A stretch of DNA of 47,927 nucleotides from Leptospira sp. (GTDB lineage: Bacteria > Spirochaetota > Leptospiria > Leptospirales > Leptospiraceae). Shown piece by piece: positions 7,963 through 16,768 of the stretch. The stretch covers positions 1 through 47,927 of the forward strand of contig JAPZTS010000040.1 in the NCBI GenBank assembly GCA_027533185.1. The letters run 5' to 3'. Each line of letters opens with the position of its first letter. Positions within the stretch are counted from its first letter, which is position 1. The notes beneath the pieces were generated by a model. That model saw only the letters and a list, made by a program, of their open reading frames with translations. It was not told the origin of the DNA and ran no database searches. The position numbers were made by a program, and so were the translations under genes.

Positions 7963-9142
7963 CAGAAGAAAATATTAGACACCTTAGGTCAATTCCACCA
8001 TGTGTAACATGAATTGTTTTTTTTCGAAATGATTTCATAGAATTCATCAGATCACTCCAGTCTTCTTCTCTCGGGCATAAAACAAATCCCAATAGATTAT
8101 GAATTTTATTTTGGAGTAAACTTTCGAGTTTTTGACCGATCTTCGCATAAAGTTTTGGTTCAAATCTTTCTGTTTTTCTGAATCCATAGGGAGGATTGAT
8201 AGGAATAAAAACTAATGAATCTCCACTAACGTCTGATAATGAATCAGTTTTGAAAAAATCGCCAATTCGAAAATCCCAGTTTGAAATTGTGGTGAGAATT
8301 GAGGACCAATTTTTTACTTCGGTTTCCCAATAGGATTTTAAGGCAGGATCTGAATCCAGAATTTTACAATCGATGTTCTCGTAATCCGAGTTTGATTTTT
8401 CAGCTAACTCGAGTATATTTCTTTTTCGAAAATGAGTAACGGATCCATCGGGAAAAAAGTTTAAATTTGGGAATTGTGTTTCTCTTGGTAATAGAAAATA
8501 ATCTTTGGAGCCTAAGAGAAGCCACCATTCCGTTGCAAAGGTAAGTGTTCCCGCAAAAGGCACAAACAAAAGTTTTGTGTCATATATATTCTTTTCGAAA
8601 TGTAAATAAGAGTAAAGTATAAGTGCCGATGCAAGATCTTCTGGTACAGGAGCGCTTGTCGGTAGAATGGACTTAATTCCACGTTTATAGCCTGGTTCTC
8701 CGTACATGGAAAAACTAAGTGTAATTTCATCCTCGAAAAAACTGATATGGATATTTTCTTTGATAGAGTAGAACAGTGAGTTTTGGTTTTTAAAAAGCGG
8801 TTTTACAAAATTGACTCCGAGTGTTTTTAACCGGTCCCATTCCGATTCTCGTTTTTCGGACGCAGAATCCCAATCCGAAGTTTTTGCAATCACCAAACGG
8901 ATATCACGAATGAACCAGAGATTCATCATCAAATACACTATTTGATGGGAGTTTGCCTTTTCGATCTTGATTTTTTCAGGAAAGATCCGGACTTTTGGAA
9001 CTATTTGGTTGGGTAAGGGTATATCGTTTAACTTTGATATGATGATCTCACCTGCAAAACTACTTAGGCCTTGCGGGACATAGATTTCCCAATTGAGAGG
9101 AGTTCCTTTTTCTGGTTTTTTAATTCTGTAATTCCAGTTCAT
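7943..9142 (-). CDS. putative RlmL/TrmN-like class I RNA methyltransferase
   Basis: The 399-residue protein has the order seen in THUMP-type RNA guanine-N2 methyltransferases. A diverged N-terminal region (1-150) precedes a Rossmann methyltransferase domain with TSAPVPEDLASALI (motif X), FVPFAGTLTFATEW (motif I, a variant of DP.cGSGT) and INPPYGFR (motif IV, the NPPY catalytic tetrad). The target RNA cannot be named. The start is supported by AAGGA a few bases before ATG 9142. It is the first gene of the minus-strand run and diverges from the transporter at 9186. Confidence 0.75.
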   Translation of the reverse strand: MNWNYRIKKPEKGTPLNWEIYVPQGLSSFAGEIIISKLNDIPLPNQIVPKVRIFPEKIKIEKANSHQIVYLMMNLWFIRDIRLVIAKTSDWDSASEKRESEWDRLKTLGVNFVKPLFKNQNSLFYSIKENIHISFFEDEITLSFSMYGEPGYKRGIKSILPTSAPVPEDLASALILYSYLHFEKNIYDTKLLFVPFAGTLTFATEWWLLLGSKDYFLLPRETQFPNLNFFPDGSVTHFRKRNILELAEKSNSDYENIDCKILDSDPALKSYWETEVKNWSSILTTISNWDFRIGDFFKTDSLSDVSGDSLVFIPINPPYGFRKTERFEPKLYAKIGQKLESLLQNKIHNLLGFVLCPREEDWSDLMNSMKSFRKKTIHVTHGGIDLRCLIFSSGGRSDS

Positions 9143-9185
9143 CTTTTCCTTGAAAGAGTAATTAGAAAAAAATCAGCTGTCATTC

Positions 9186-10100
9186 ATGACTCGATTCTTA
9201 ACGCCAGAGGTCTTTCTAGTAATTGCTGCCATTCTCTGGGGTGGGACATTTGTGGTCATCAAACTTGCACTGGATTCGGTCCCACCTTTTTTGTTTCTTT
9301 CTATTCGCTTTTGGATTGCAGGAGCTGTCACTTTGGTTCTCTACAGGAAAACTTTACTCTCCAAAGAGAATCGAAAAAAAGAATATTGGATACCTGCCTT
9401 TTTTGTCGCTTGTTCTGCCCTTCTTGGTTATGCATTCCAAACCATAGGACTGAAATACACAACTGCAACACAATCTGGTTTTATCACTGGTGCCTACGTC
9501 ATTTTCGTTCCTATTCTCCAAATTTTAGTTGAGAGACGTTTCCCTTCGTTACAAACCTGGGTAGCTGTTGTGATCGTCTTATTCGGACTTTTTCTTATTT
9601 CGCAAAACAATCGTTCTTTGGATGAAATTCTTGATAGTTTTGTTTTCGGATTGGGAGAGTTTTTGACTTTGATAGGTGCCTTTTGTTTTGCTGTTTATAT
9701 TTTAATGATCGACATTTATAGTAAAAAGGTTCCTGTCCCTGTTTTGGTATCCTTTGAGATTTTACTGATTGCAATGGTTTCGAGTTTTTTGTTTCCTCTA
9801 GAAATTTCCCTATTTGCAAATGGGATTCCAATTCAGTTTGATTTCAAATTTTGGCTTGGAGTGATTTATACTTCGATCTTTGCTACAATTTTCACAACGC
9901 AGATACAAGCCCGTTTTCAAAAATCAGTTCCTCCTGCACGTGCAGGAATTTTGTACAGTTTGGAGCCCGTTTTTTCTTTTTTTCTCGCATTTCTTGTATT
10001 ACACGAACGTCTGAGTCCGATTGGTATCTTGGGTGCCTCAGTCGCCATGTTTGGTATCATTTTTTCCGAAATAGGCAAATGGAACAAACCATCCGAATGA
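9186..10100 (+). CDS. EamA/DMT family transporter (RhaT-like)
   Basis: A second drug/metabolite transporter, 304 residues, about ten membrane segments in two EamA repeats. Typical marks are the opening ILWGGTFVVIK, the GYAFQTIGLKYTTATQSGFITG block at the end of the first half, and ARAGILYSLEPVFSFFLAFLVLHERL in the second. It is more canonical than the DMT protein at 6396-7289 and not a close duplicate of it. Substrate unknown. It stands alone on the plus strand. The 60 bases after it show no clear terminator. Confidence 0.92.
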   Translation: MTRFLTPEVFLVIAAILWGGTFVVIKLALDSVPPFLFLSIRFWIAGAVTLVLYRKTLLSKENRKKEYWIPAFFVACSALLGYAFQTIGLKYTTATQSGFITGAYVIFVPILQILVERRFPSLQTWVAVVIVLFGLFLISQNNRSLDEILDSFVFGLGEFLTLIGAFCFAVYILMIDIYSKKVPVPVLVSFEILLIAMVSSFLFPLEISLFANGIPIQFDFKFWLGVIYTSIFATIFTTQIQARFQKSVPPARAGILYSLEPVFSFFLAFLVLHERLSPIGILGASVAMFGIIFSEIGKWNKPSE

Positions 10101-10160
10101 AACCATCTCAATGAAAAAAGACACTAACCTTTACAAGAAAAATATCGATACTAAAAGAAA

Positions 10161-11213
10161 TCAGATGATCTTATGTTCTTTTAACGCGTGATAGAGGATT
10201 CCAATCGTTACTTTTAGAATGGAAAGAACTGGTATCGCGAGTAACATTCCAAAAATTCCAAAAAAGTTTCCCCCAACTGCGATTCCGATTAAAATTGCAA
10301 GCGGATGGAGTGATACGGCGTTAGCGATCACAACCGGTTGAACAATAGCATTGTCAACTAACTGAGCAGTTACGACAACTCCAACAATCGAGCCTATGGA
10401 TGGCGAAGCATCAGGAAAAAGTATGGAAAAGAGGATGGGTGGTATTGCACCAACTAGCGGACCCAAGTAAGGAATGGAATTGGCAATGCCTAAAAAAAGT
10501 CCAAAGAGAATAAAGAATTTTGACCCTATGATAAAAAAACCTATGGAAGCGACTACGGCCATAATTCCACATTGGATAACTAAACTTTTCAGATAACTTG
10601 TTATTTGTTGGTTGGTTCTGTAAAAAACCATTAAAAACATTTCGAAAAATCGGTTTGGAATAAAACTAATTAGTGTTTTGTAGATCAAGTTCGCATCGAG
10701 TAATAAAAAAAAGCTTATAATAGGTATGATGATCATCCAACTGATGAATGTCGGAATCATAGCTATTACTTCGCTCATAAAATTTTGAAGGTTCGTAGTT
10801 GCAAGTTTAGCGACTTCTTCTGGCTTGATAATTTTTTTCCAAAGCTCTGGGTTTCCACTAACAACCGGAAGCTTAGAGAAATCTAAAATCTGAAAATTAG
10901 GGTCGTCCATTTTATCTGACCATTCAGAAAAGATTGGTTGTGCTTTATCAAAAAAATTTGGTAAATAAATTGCTAAAACCCAGTAACCAATACTAGTGAG
11001 AGTTCCAAATAGAATCAATATCGTTAGCCATCTTGGAATACCTCTAGATTCCAAAGTATCTACAATGCCTCGAAAAACGTAAAAATGAATTCCTGATATC
11101 AAAAGTGGAATTGCTAAAAATTTAATTCCTACTAAACCAATTAAAATAGTCAAAATGATCAGACCAAAAAAGGAATATCGAACTAGGAGTGCCGAGATAT
11201 TTGCTGTGTTCAT
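10161..11213 (-). CDS. AI-2E family transporter (PerM/YdiK-like permease)
   Basis: The 350-residue membrane protein fits the AI-2E transporter family, with two N-terminal segments, a soluble middle region (residues 85-150) and five to six C-terminal segments. The conserved family block is GLFLGIANSIPYLGPLVGAIPPI (here near residue 240), followed by the typical PLAILIGIAVGGNFFGIFGMLLAIP end. Members export diverse substrates, so the AI-2 name should not be read literally. Its ATG overlaps the TGA of the upstream cyclic-nucleotide-binding gene (ATGA), which indicates translational coupling. Confidence 0.93.
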   Translation of the reverse strand: MNTANISALLVRYSFFGLIILTILIGLVGIKFLAIPLLISGIHFYVFRGIVDTLESRGIPRWLTILILFGTLTSIGYWVLAIYLPNFFDKAQPIFSEWSDKMDDPNFQILDFSKLPVVSGNPELWKKIIKPEEVAKLATTNLQNFMSEVIAMIPTFISWMIIIPIISFFLLLDANLIYKTLISFIPNRFFEMFLMVFYRTNQQITSYLKSLVIQCGIMAVVASIGFFIIGSKFFILFGLFLGIANSIPYLGPLVGAIPPILFSILFPDASPSIGSIVGVVVTAQLVDNAIVQPVVIANAVSLHPLAILIGIAVGGNFFGIFGMLLAIPVLSILKVTIGILYHALKEHKII

Positions 11214-11731
11214 TTGGTTTTAGATTTTTTACTCTTGAAGTAAGCTGCTTCTAGTGTATCGTTTGTTTTGCGAAGCCTATCAGCAATGATAGAGGCAAAA
11301 CTCAGTAAAAGCTCATTCCCAACTCTAGGTTTTGCTTCTAATAGTGTTTTTAATTCGGGTTGGAAAAATCCTAATAAAATGGAGTCCACCAAAGCAACTG
11401 CCGTTGCAGAACGAGGTATATCTTGGAATAGTGCCAGTTCGCCGAAAAACGCTCCCTTTTCCAGCTCTGCAAGCCGAAGCGTTACACCTTCCCTTTCTGA
11501 AAAGATTTCCACTTTTCCTTGAAGGATAAGGTAAACACCTGTCCCAGCCTGACCTTGGTAAAAAATAGTCTCACCAGCGTAGTACTTACGTTTGTGGATT
11601 AGTCTTGCCACTTCTCGTAAAGTTCTTCTGGACATACCTTGGAAAATCGCTGTCTCTCGCAAGAAATGAGAGATTTCTGTTATCGGGTTGTCATCTTTTT
11701 TTAGAATGGATTTCCAAAGTGGGAGTTGCAT
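11210..11731 (-). CDS. cyclic nucleotide-binding domain protein
   Basis: The 173-residue protein holds one cNMP-binding domain (about residues 25-145) with the phosphate-binding cassette GAFFGELALFQDIPRSATAVA. The core FFGELAL...RSA is that of real cyclic nucleotide binders. There is no C-terminal helix-turn-helix, so it is not a Crp-type transcription factor as such. Coupling by a four-base overlap to the AI-2E-type permease suggests a regulatory role for that membrane protein. It diverges from bioD across about 59 bases. Confidence 0.88.
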   Translation of the reverse strand: MQLPLWKSILKKDDNPITEISHFLRETAIFQGMSRRTLREVARLIHKRKYYAGETIFYQGQAGTGVYLILQGKVEIFSEREGVTLRLAELEKGAFFGELALFQDIPRSATAVALVDSILLGFFQPELKTLLEAKPRVGNELLLSFASIIADRLRKTNDTLEAAYFKSKKSKTK

Positions 11732-11790
11732 AGGGCCTCTAGTATATAAATCGGATAGACGCAGGCCAGAATTGATAAAACTTGCACTAT

Positions 11791-12483
11791 ATGGGCAGAG
11801 CTTTTTTCGTCACAGGTACAGGAACGGACGTCGGAAAGACCTATTTTTCCTCCTTGTTTATGGCAAAATATGCGCAAAAATACGCTTTCCAATATTGGAA
11901 GCCCATCCAGACAGGAATTTTAGAGAGTAGTGATACCCAATTTATTCAAAAAATTACAAACCTGCCAATTGAGAACTTTCGCTTGCCACTTTATGAATTG
12001 AAAGCGCCTGCGAGTCCTCATTATGCCGCTAAACTGGAAAACCAAGAAATTGATTCCAAGTTTGTTTTATCAGAAATTACAAAAATCCGCAAACAGAATG
12101 TTTTGATAGAAGGTGCCGGTGGAATATTTGTACCTTGGACAGATCAGTATTTGTCTTTGCGAGGGATCCAGGAATCAAATCTCGATGTTGTTTTGGTTGT
12201 CTCTTCTGAATTGGGAACGATCAACCATAGTTTGATGAGTTTAGATATTCTTTTAAATCGGTTTGTCCCAGTTGCAGGTTTTTATATGGTCGGTCCAAAT
12301 AATAGTTTGGTTGAAGATAATATTGCCACCATACAAAAATTTGGTGGTGTCAGTTGTTTAGGATGTACTTTTTTCCCGAGTCAAAAATTAAATCCGGAAG
12401 AATTTAGAAATTTTGCAAATTCTGAATTTGATCGAGACCGTTCTGTGATTGATTCGATTCTTCCTGTCGATGATGAAGACTAA
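11791..12483 (+). CDS. bioD: ATP-dependent dethiobiotin synthetase
   Basis: BioD closes the ureido ring of dethiobiotin from DAPA, CO2 and ATP. The P-loop GTGTDVGKT sits at residues 8-16, followed by YWKPIQTG with the substrate-binding Lys and Thr, and EGAGGIFVPW, all diagnostic. An in-frame TTG at 11782 could add three residues; neither start has a clear ribosome binding site. bioA begins within the last codons, so bioD-bioA-bioB read as one operon. Confidence 0.95.
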   Translation: MGRAFFVTGTGTDVGKTYFSSLFMAKYAQKYAFQYWKPIQTGILESSDTQFIQKITNLPIENFRLPLYELKAPASPHYAAKLENQEIDSKFVLSEITKIRKQNVLIEGAGGIFVPWTDQYLSLRGIQESNLDVVLVVSSELGTINHSLMSLDILLNRFVPVAGFYMVGPNNSLVEDNIATIQKFGGVSCLGCTFFPSQKLNPEEFRNFANSEFDRDRSVIDSILPVDDED

Positions 12484-13831
12484 TCCAGTTTCAACTTTCA
12501 CTTGGATTCCTCTTACAGTACAAGATGAAGACGAAGATTTAGTTCCTGTTATTTCTGCTGAAAAAGAGTTTTTTTATGATGAAGATGGAAATGAGTGGAT
12601 TGATGGCATTTCTTCCTGGTGGACCGTTATACATGGCCACCGACATCCAAAAATTACACAGGCAATTGAAACTCAATTAAAGTCTCTCGATCATATTATT
12701 CTAGCAGGGCATGTTCACAGACCAGCAGAAATGCTATCTAAAAAGCTTTTAGAACTTGCTGACAATGATTTTGAAAAAGTTTTCTATTCAGATAATGGTT
12801 CTAATGCTGTGGAGATAGCATTAAAACTTGCGATTCAATATTATAAAAATCAAATAATCGAAACTACGGAAGAAACTCAAAATTCTTCAAATGGTGTCCC
12901 TTCTCGGGAATCCTTTTTAATTTTTTCATCTTCTTATCATGGTGATAGCATTGGAAGTATGAATGTCTCAGGACTTACATACTTTAATCGAATATTTGCA
13001 AACCTACGATTCCCCACATTTGAAACTCCTGCCCCAAATTGTTTCCAGTGTCGTTTTGGTAAAACACCTGATATCTGTAAGACGGAATGTTTGGATTCCT
13101 TGGAAAAAGAAATTTTGAAAAAAAAATATGCGGGCGTTGTGATCGAACCATTGGTGTTCGGAGCCGCGGGTATGATTTTTTACGATCGCAAAGTTTTAGA
13201 AAAAATTCGAACTCTTTGCGAAAAAACAAATACCCTTTTAATTTTGGATGAAGTTTTTACAGGAATGGGACGGCTGGGCAAAAATTTTGCATATCAGCTA
13301 GCTGGCGTTAAGCCAGATCTTTTAGCGATCGCAAAAGGCCTAACGGGAGGAAGTTTACCATTAGCAGCCACTCTCGTTTCCAAAAAAATCTATTCCCGAT
13401 TCCAGACAAAAGATCCTTTTCGTTCTTTTTTTCACGCACATACGATGACAGGTAACGCCGTCTCCTGTGCGGCTGGTATTGCCTCAGTCGATCTTCTTTT
13501 GTCCGAAAAAGATTTGGTTCCTAGTTTGCAGACAAAGCTTCAAATTCTCATGGAGGAACTCCAAAAACGACTCGGTGGAAAACTGAAAAATCCTAGAGTT
13601 TTGGGTGCAATCGCCGCATTTGATTGGCCGGAAGAAATTGCAGAGGACGAGTATCTGAACCCCGTTGGTAAGGAAATCCGCAACCAACTCAAAAAAAACT
13701 TTGTTTTGTTACGTCCTTTGGGAAGGACCATATACATCACCCCCCCGTATACGATTTCTCCCGTCTCTTTAGAAAAGATCTTTCATGCACTCTATGATGT
13801 GCTGAGCAATCTTGGCCGAAGGAGTGAATGA
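12470..13831 (+). CDS. bioA: adenosylmethionine-8-amino-7-oxononanoate aminotransferase
   Basis: BioA transfers an amino group to KAPA to give DAPA, the substrate of BioD. The class III aminotransferase marks are present: GISSWWTVIHGHRHP near residue 50, SSYHGDS near 157, the PLP-contacting DEVFTGMGR with Asp260, and the PLP lysine Lys289 in AIAKGLTGG. A cysteine cluster (191, 194, 203, 207) follows APN, as in several BioA proteins. ATG 12470 (or 12473) overlaps the end of bioD by 11-14 bases. An earlier in-frame ATG at 12449 lies deeper within bioD and is less likely. Confidence 0.95.
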   Translation: MMKTNPVSTFTWIPLTVQDEDEDLVPVISAEKEFFYDEDGNEWIDGISSWWTVIHGHRHPKITQAIETQLKSLDHIILAGHVHRPAEMLSKKLLELADNDFEKVFYSDNGSNAVEIALKLAIQYYKNQIIETTEETQNSSNGVPSRESFLIFSSSYHGDSIGSMNVSGLTYFNRIFANLRFPTFETPAPNCFQCRFGKTPDICKTECLDSLEKEILKKKYAGVVIEPLVFGAAGMIFYDRKVLEKIRTLCEKTNTLLILDEVFTGMGRLGKNFAYQLAGVKPDLLAIAKGLTGGSLPLAATLVSKKIYSRFQTKDPFRSFFHAHTMTGNAVSCAAGIASVDLLLSEKDLVPSLQTKLQILMEELQKRLGGKLKNPRVLGAIAAFDWPEEIAEDEYLNPVGKEIRNQLKKNFVLLRPLGRTIYITPPYTISPVSLEKIFHALYDVLSNLGRRSE

Positions 13832-13873
13832 ATTCGTCGTTTACAGACTAGCTTTGGCGAAAAACTTTGATGT

Positions 13874-14929
13874 ATGACCTTATCTGTTCTCGAAAAAACG
13901 ACTTCCCAAGAACCCTCACTGATCACACCGGAAGAATGCCTGGCTATATTGGAAGGAAAGGTACCTTTGCTTTCCGTAGTGTCTAGGGCTTCAGAACAAA
14001 GGACAAAGTTTTTTTCTAATAGAGTTCGCATTCATATATTAGATAATATTAAAAATGGCTATTGCCCCGAGGACTGTGGATATTGTGCCCAAAGGAAGGG
14101 CGGTGATTCTGGAATCAAAGAATATTCTTTAAAATCTTCTGACGAGATTTGGGAAGATGCCAAAAAAGCAAAAGAATCGGGAGCTTACCGCTTTTGTATG
14201 GTTACCTCAGGTCGAGGACCAACCGATAAGGCTGTTGATTCCCTGGCGGCAACCATACAGCGTATCAATGGAGAACTTGGTATGAAGGTTTGTTTGTCGG
14301 CGGGAATCCTTGATGCAAAAAAAGCAAAGGTTCTAAAAGATGCAGGCCTAGATCGTTACAACCACAATCTCAATACATCAGAATCAAAATATAACGAAAT
14401 TTGTTCCACACATACGTTTAGAGATCGACTAACGACACTTGAGGCGGCGAACGAAGCTGGAATTGGCCTTTGTTCCGGAATCATCGTCGGTATGGGAGAA
14501 ACCAATCACGACCTTATCCAAGTTGCTTACGAATTGAAAAAACTAGGTGTTATATCTATCCCTGTTAACTTTTTTATTCCAATCAAAGGTCATGCGATAC
14601 AAAAATCCACTCTAACACCGGAATACTGTATCCGTGTCTTATCTATCTTCCGTTTGGTAAATCCGGATTCGGAGATTCGTATCGGAGCGGGAAGAGAGGG
14701 GCATTTAGGTTCTCTCCAGTCTATGGCACTTTTTGTAGCGAATTCCCTATTTGCGGAAGGTTATTTGAATGTAAAGGGAAGTGAAATGGTGCAAACAATG
14801 AACTTGATTCGTGATTGCGGAATGGAACCAGAATTTACGGAAGGTGTTCCTGAAGGATGGGAAGACTACCAATCCCAAACTCTCTACGACGACAAAAACT
14901 TTCCTGAACTCTACAAACATAAAAAGTAG
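13874..14929 (+). CDS. bioB: biotin synthase (radical SAM)
   Basis: BioB inserts sulfur into dethiobiotin. The radical SAM cluster motif CPEDCGYC gives Cys64, Cys68 and Cys71. [13 protein letters not shown] and the GAGREGHLG block near residue 275 hold the residues used for the second, auxiliary iron-sulfur cluster and substrate. Length (351 aa) is normal. It starts 42 bases after bioA, without a strong ribosome binding site. The genes for KAPA synthase (bioF) and for pimeloyl supply are not in the window. Confidence 0.97.
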   Translation: MTLSVLEKTTSQEPSLITPEECLAILEGKVPLLSVVSRASEQRTKFFSNRVRIHILDNIKNGYCPEDCGYCAQRKGGDSGIKEYSLKSSDEIWEDAKKAKESGAYRFCMVTSGRGPTDKAVDSLAATIQRINGELGMKVCLSAGILDAKKAKVLKDAGLDRYNHNLNTSESKYNEICSTHTFRDRLTTLEAANEAGIGLCSGIIVGMGETNHDLIQVAYELKKLGVISIPVNFFIPIKGHAIQKSTLTPEYCIRVLSIFRLVNPDSEIRIGAGREGHLGSLQSMALFVANSLFAEGYLNVKGSEMVQTMNLIRDCGMEPEFTEGVPEGWEDYQSQTLYDDKNFPELYKHKK

Positions 14930-14937
14930 GCTTGCGT

Positions 14938-14985
14938 TTTTTCTAAAGGAGAGTATCATGCTGATACTAATTTCCTTTAGAGAAA
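14938..14985 (+). promoter_or_regulatory. large imperfect hairpin between bioB and the transporter gene
   Basis: Bases 14938-14950 pair with 14973-14985 (13 base pairs, one G-U), and after a small internal loop AGTATC (14952-14957) pairs with GATACT (14963-14968) around ATGCT. The structure fills the gap between the bioB stop and the transporter ATG at 14989. It has no T run on its 3' side for plus-strand transcripts, so it is not a standard terminator of bioB; the T run at 14936-14942 would serve the minus strand. A strong AAAGGAG lies in the 5' arm. Confidence 0.6.
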
Positions 14986-15026
14986 CAAATGCAAAAACCA
15001 TCTCTTCCGTTTCGCAAACAGCTTAG
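14958..15026 (+). CDS. possible 22-codon leader ORF overlapping the transporter start
   Basis: ATG 14958 has the best ribosome binding site of the region, AAAGGAG six to seven bases upstream. It opens a 22-residue frame (MLILISFRETNAK...) that ends at TAG 15024-15026, inside the transporter gene in a different frame. The transporter ATG at 14989 itself has only a weak site (TTAGAG). The short ORF may therefore feed ribosomes to the transporter start. It may also be chance. No homologue is recognised. Confidence 0.35.
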   Translation: MLILISFRETNAKTISSVSQTA

Positions 15027-16563
15027 CTATGCAGTGGGCCAATTGGGTTGGTCTACCCTCATCAATATCATTGGACTCCACCAAGTCTACTTTTATCTCC
15101 CTCCTGCTCCGAAACCAGGACAGGATTGTTTCCCTGATTTGATTGAAAAGATGGCTTTCTGGGGGATCTCAACCATTGGAGTGGTTGCAGCTGTTGGTAG
15201 GCTTTGGGACGCAGTTACAGATCCCGTGATTGCAAACTCATCTGACCGATTGCAGTCCAAATTCGGTCGTAGAATTCCTTTTCTCTTTTTAGGAGGGCTT
15301 CCTGCAGCAGTATTCTGCTGGTTGATATTCGTTCCACCTTTTCCATTTATCGCCACGGCAAACCTAGTTTGGATGACGGCATTTATGCTTCTCTTCTATC
15401 TCTTCCTTACAGTCTATGTGACACCTTATTTTGCCTTGATCCCAGAATTGGGTCATACACCAGATGAAAGGCTCAATCTTTCCACCTATATCTCTGTTAC
15501 ATATGCATTGGGAATTATTGTTGCTTCCACTGAGCCAATCATTTCGGGAGCACTTGCAAATTCCTTTGTTTTTGATACCGATCCTGCTCTGCAAACTTTG
15601 GCATCGAGGCAATATGCTTTGGGAATCCTCTGTGCGTTTGCCGCTATTTGTATGTATTTCCCGGTATTTACCATCCACGAAAAAACATATTGTGAATCCG
15701 AGGCATCCAGCGTTCCATTTAAAGAAGCAATAGTTCTTACATTTAAAAACAAAAACTTTCTCTTCTTTGCACTCTCGGATCTTTGTTACTTTCTTGCATT
15801 AACAGTACTTACAACTGGTATTTCCTACTACGTGACCGTTCTATTGGAATTGGAAAGAGACTTTGTTACTCAACTACTCACTGTTATGTTGCTTGTTTCC
15901 TTTGCCTTTTATCCAGTTGTGAATATGATCGCAAAAAAAATTGGGAAAAAGAAAACCGTACTTCTCGGATTTTACATCTTCCTTGCGCTCTTCCTTTCTA
16001 TCTATTTTATCGGCAAAGACGAGCTACCAATTTCTCCGTATATTCAGGGCTATATGATAGTTGGAGTTGCTGCGATCCCAATTGCAATACTTGGAATATT
16101 ACCAAATGCGATTTTAGCTGATATAGCAGAATTGGACTCGCTTAAAACTGGATCCAAACGAGAGGGCCTCTTTTATGCAGGCAGAACTCTTATGCAAAAA
16201 CTAGGACAAACACTAGCAGTACTCATTTTTAGTTCTGTTATCTTGTTGGGACTAGATAACAGCTCTGGAAAAAAAGTTTCTCCTTCTGTAACAGGGATTA
16301 TTGCACCATCCGTATCAGAATCCGTCTCAAAAGAGACTGTAACTCAAGAACAAAGCAAAAATGAGAAAAATGTCGAAGGCGAGGCAAAAATTAACAAAGA
16401 TTCCACAATTTGTAAGGTCGAAGAAGAAGAGAGTGGGGGAGAGTTAGGGGTGCGTTTGACTGGACCTTTGGCTTCAGCCTTCTGCTTATTGGCCATTTTT
16501 CTCTTTGGAAAATACAAAGAGGATGAGACTTTAGAAGAGATTGCAAAGATACGTGGAAAATAA
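14989..16563 (+). CDS. MFS transporter, GPH (MelB-like) family
   Basis: The 524-residue protein has about twelve membrane segments. It carries the GPH-family signature after the second segment: GRLWDAVTDPVIANSSDRLQSKFGRRIPFLFLG, where the D-x-x-x-D-P-x-x-G/A pattern and the K-x-G-R-R loop are typical of sodium/proton:glycoside symporters. YVTPYFALIPEL is the usual helix-4 block. An extended charged loop (about 430-490, with CKVEEEESGG) before the last segment is unusual. Substrate is unknown; position after bioB hints at, but does not prove, a link to biotin. Confidence 0.88.
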   Translation: MQKPSLPFRKQLSYAVGQLGWSTLINIIGLHQVYFYLPPAPKPGQDCFPDLIEKMAFWGISTIGVVAAVGRLWDAVTDPVIANSSDRLQSKFGRRIPFLFLGGLPAAVFCWLIFVPPFPFIATANLVWMTAFMLLFYLFLTVYVTPYFALIPELGHTPDERLNLSTYISVTYALGIIVASTEPIISGALANSFVFDTDPALQTLASRQYALGILCAFAAICMYFPVFTIHEKTYCESEASSVPFKEAIVLTFKNKNFLFFALSDLCYFLALTVLTTGISYYVTVLLELERDFVTQLLTVMLLVSFAFYPVVNMIAKKIGKKKTVLLGFYIFLALFLSIYFIGKDELPISPYIQGYMIVGVAAIPIAILGILPNAILADIAELDSLKTGSKREGLFYAGRTLMQKLGQTLAVLIFSSVILLGLDNSSGKKVSPSVTGIIAPSVSESVSKETVTQEQSKNEKNVEGEAKINKDSTICKVEEEESGGELGVRLTGPLASAFCLLAIFLFGKYKEDETLEEIAKIRGK

Positions 16564-16588
16564 ATCCTGGTTTTTGGAGATAGTTTAG

Positions 16589-16768
16589 ATGAAATATCGC
16601 ATAGAGACAACCAAACTTAAGAATGGATACATCGAAGCCAAACTCATCGAAACTACTACGAACAATCCGATTGAGTTTCGGATCTGTGATACGGAAGAAT
16701 ACGCTCAGTCTCAAATCAAAGACTGGCAGAAGCGTTTCCGAATGAATGAACCCCAAGAGCAAGACTAG
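16589..16768 (+). CDS. small acidic hypothetical protein (59 aa)
   Basis: This ORF of 59 codons has a good ribosome binding site (GGAG nine bases before ATG). It lies in the gap after the MFS gene and encodes MKYRIETTKLKNG... ending in QEQD. The content is hydrophilic, with no signal or membrane segment, and I know no family. Its end overlaps the start of the next lipoprotein gene by 23 bases in another frame, which suggests coupled translation. Confidence 0.65.
   Translation: MKYRIETTKLKNGYIEAKLIETTTNNPIEFRICDTEEYAQSQIKDWQKRFRMNEPQEQD

Noticed and set aside
9071..9532. Plus-strand open frame of 153 codons at the RlmL/DMT boundary
   Set aside because: It overlaps the start of the methyltransferase gene and much of the transporter gene in another frame; its Cys/His-rich product is typical of an off-frame reading.
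12689..13093. Cysteine cluster in BioA as a possible new metal site
   Set aside because: A similar CxxC...C...C insert after the PAPN-like segment is seen in other BioA proteins, as far as I know the family, so it is not novel.
16264..16460. Hydrophilic insert near the end of the MFS transporter as a sign of gene fusion
   Set aside because: Only about 60 charged residues before the last helix, with no domain; loop extension is the simpler reading.
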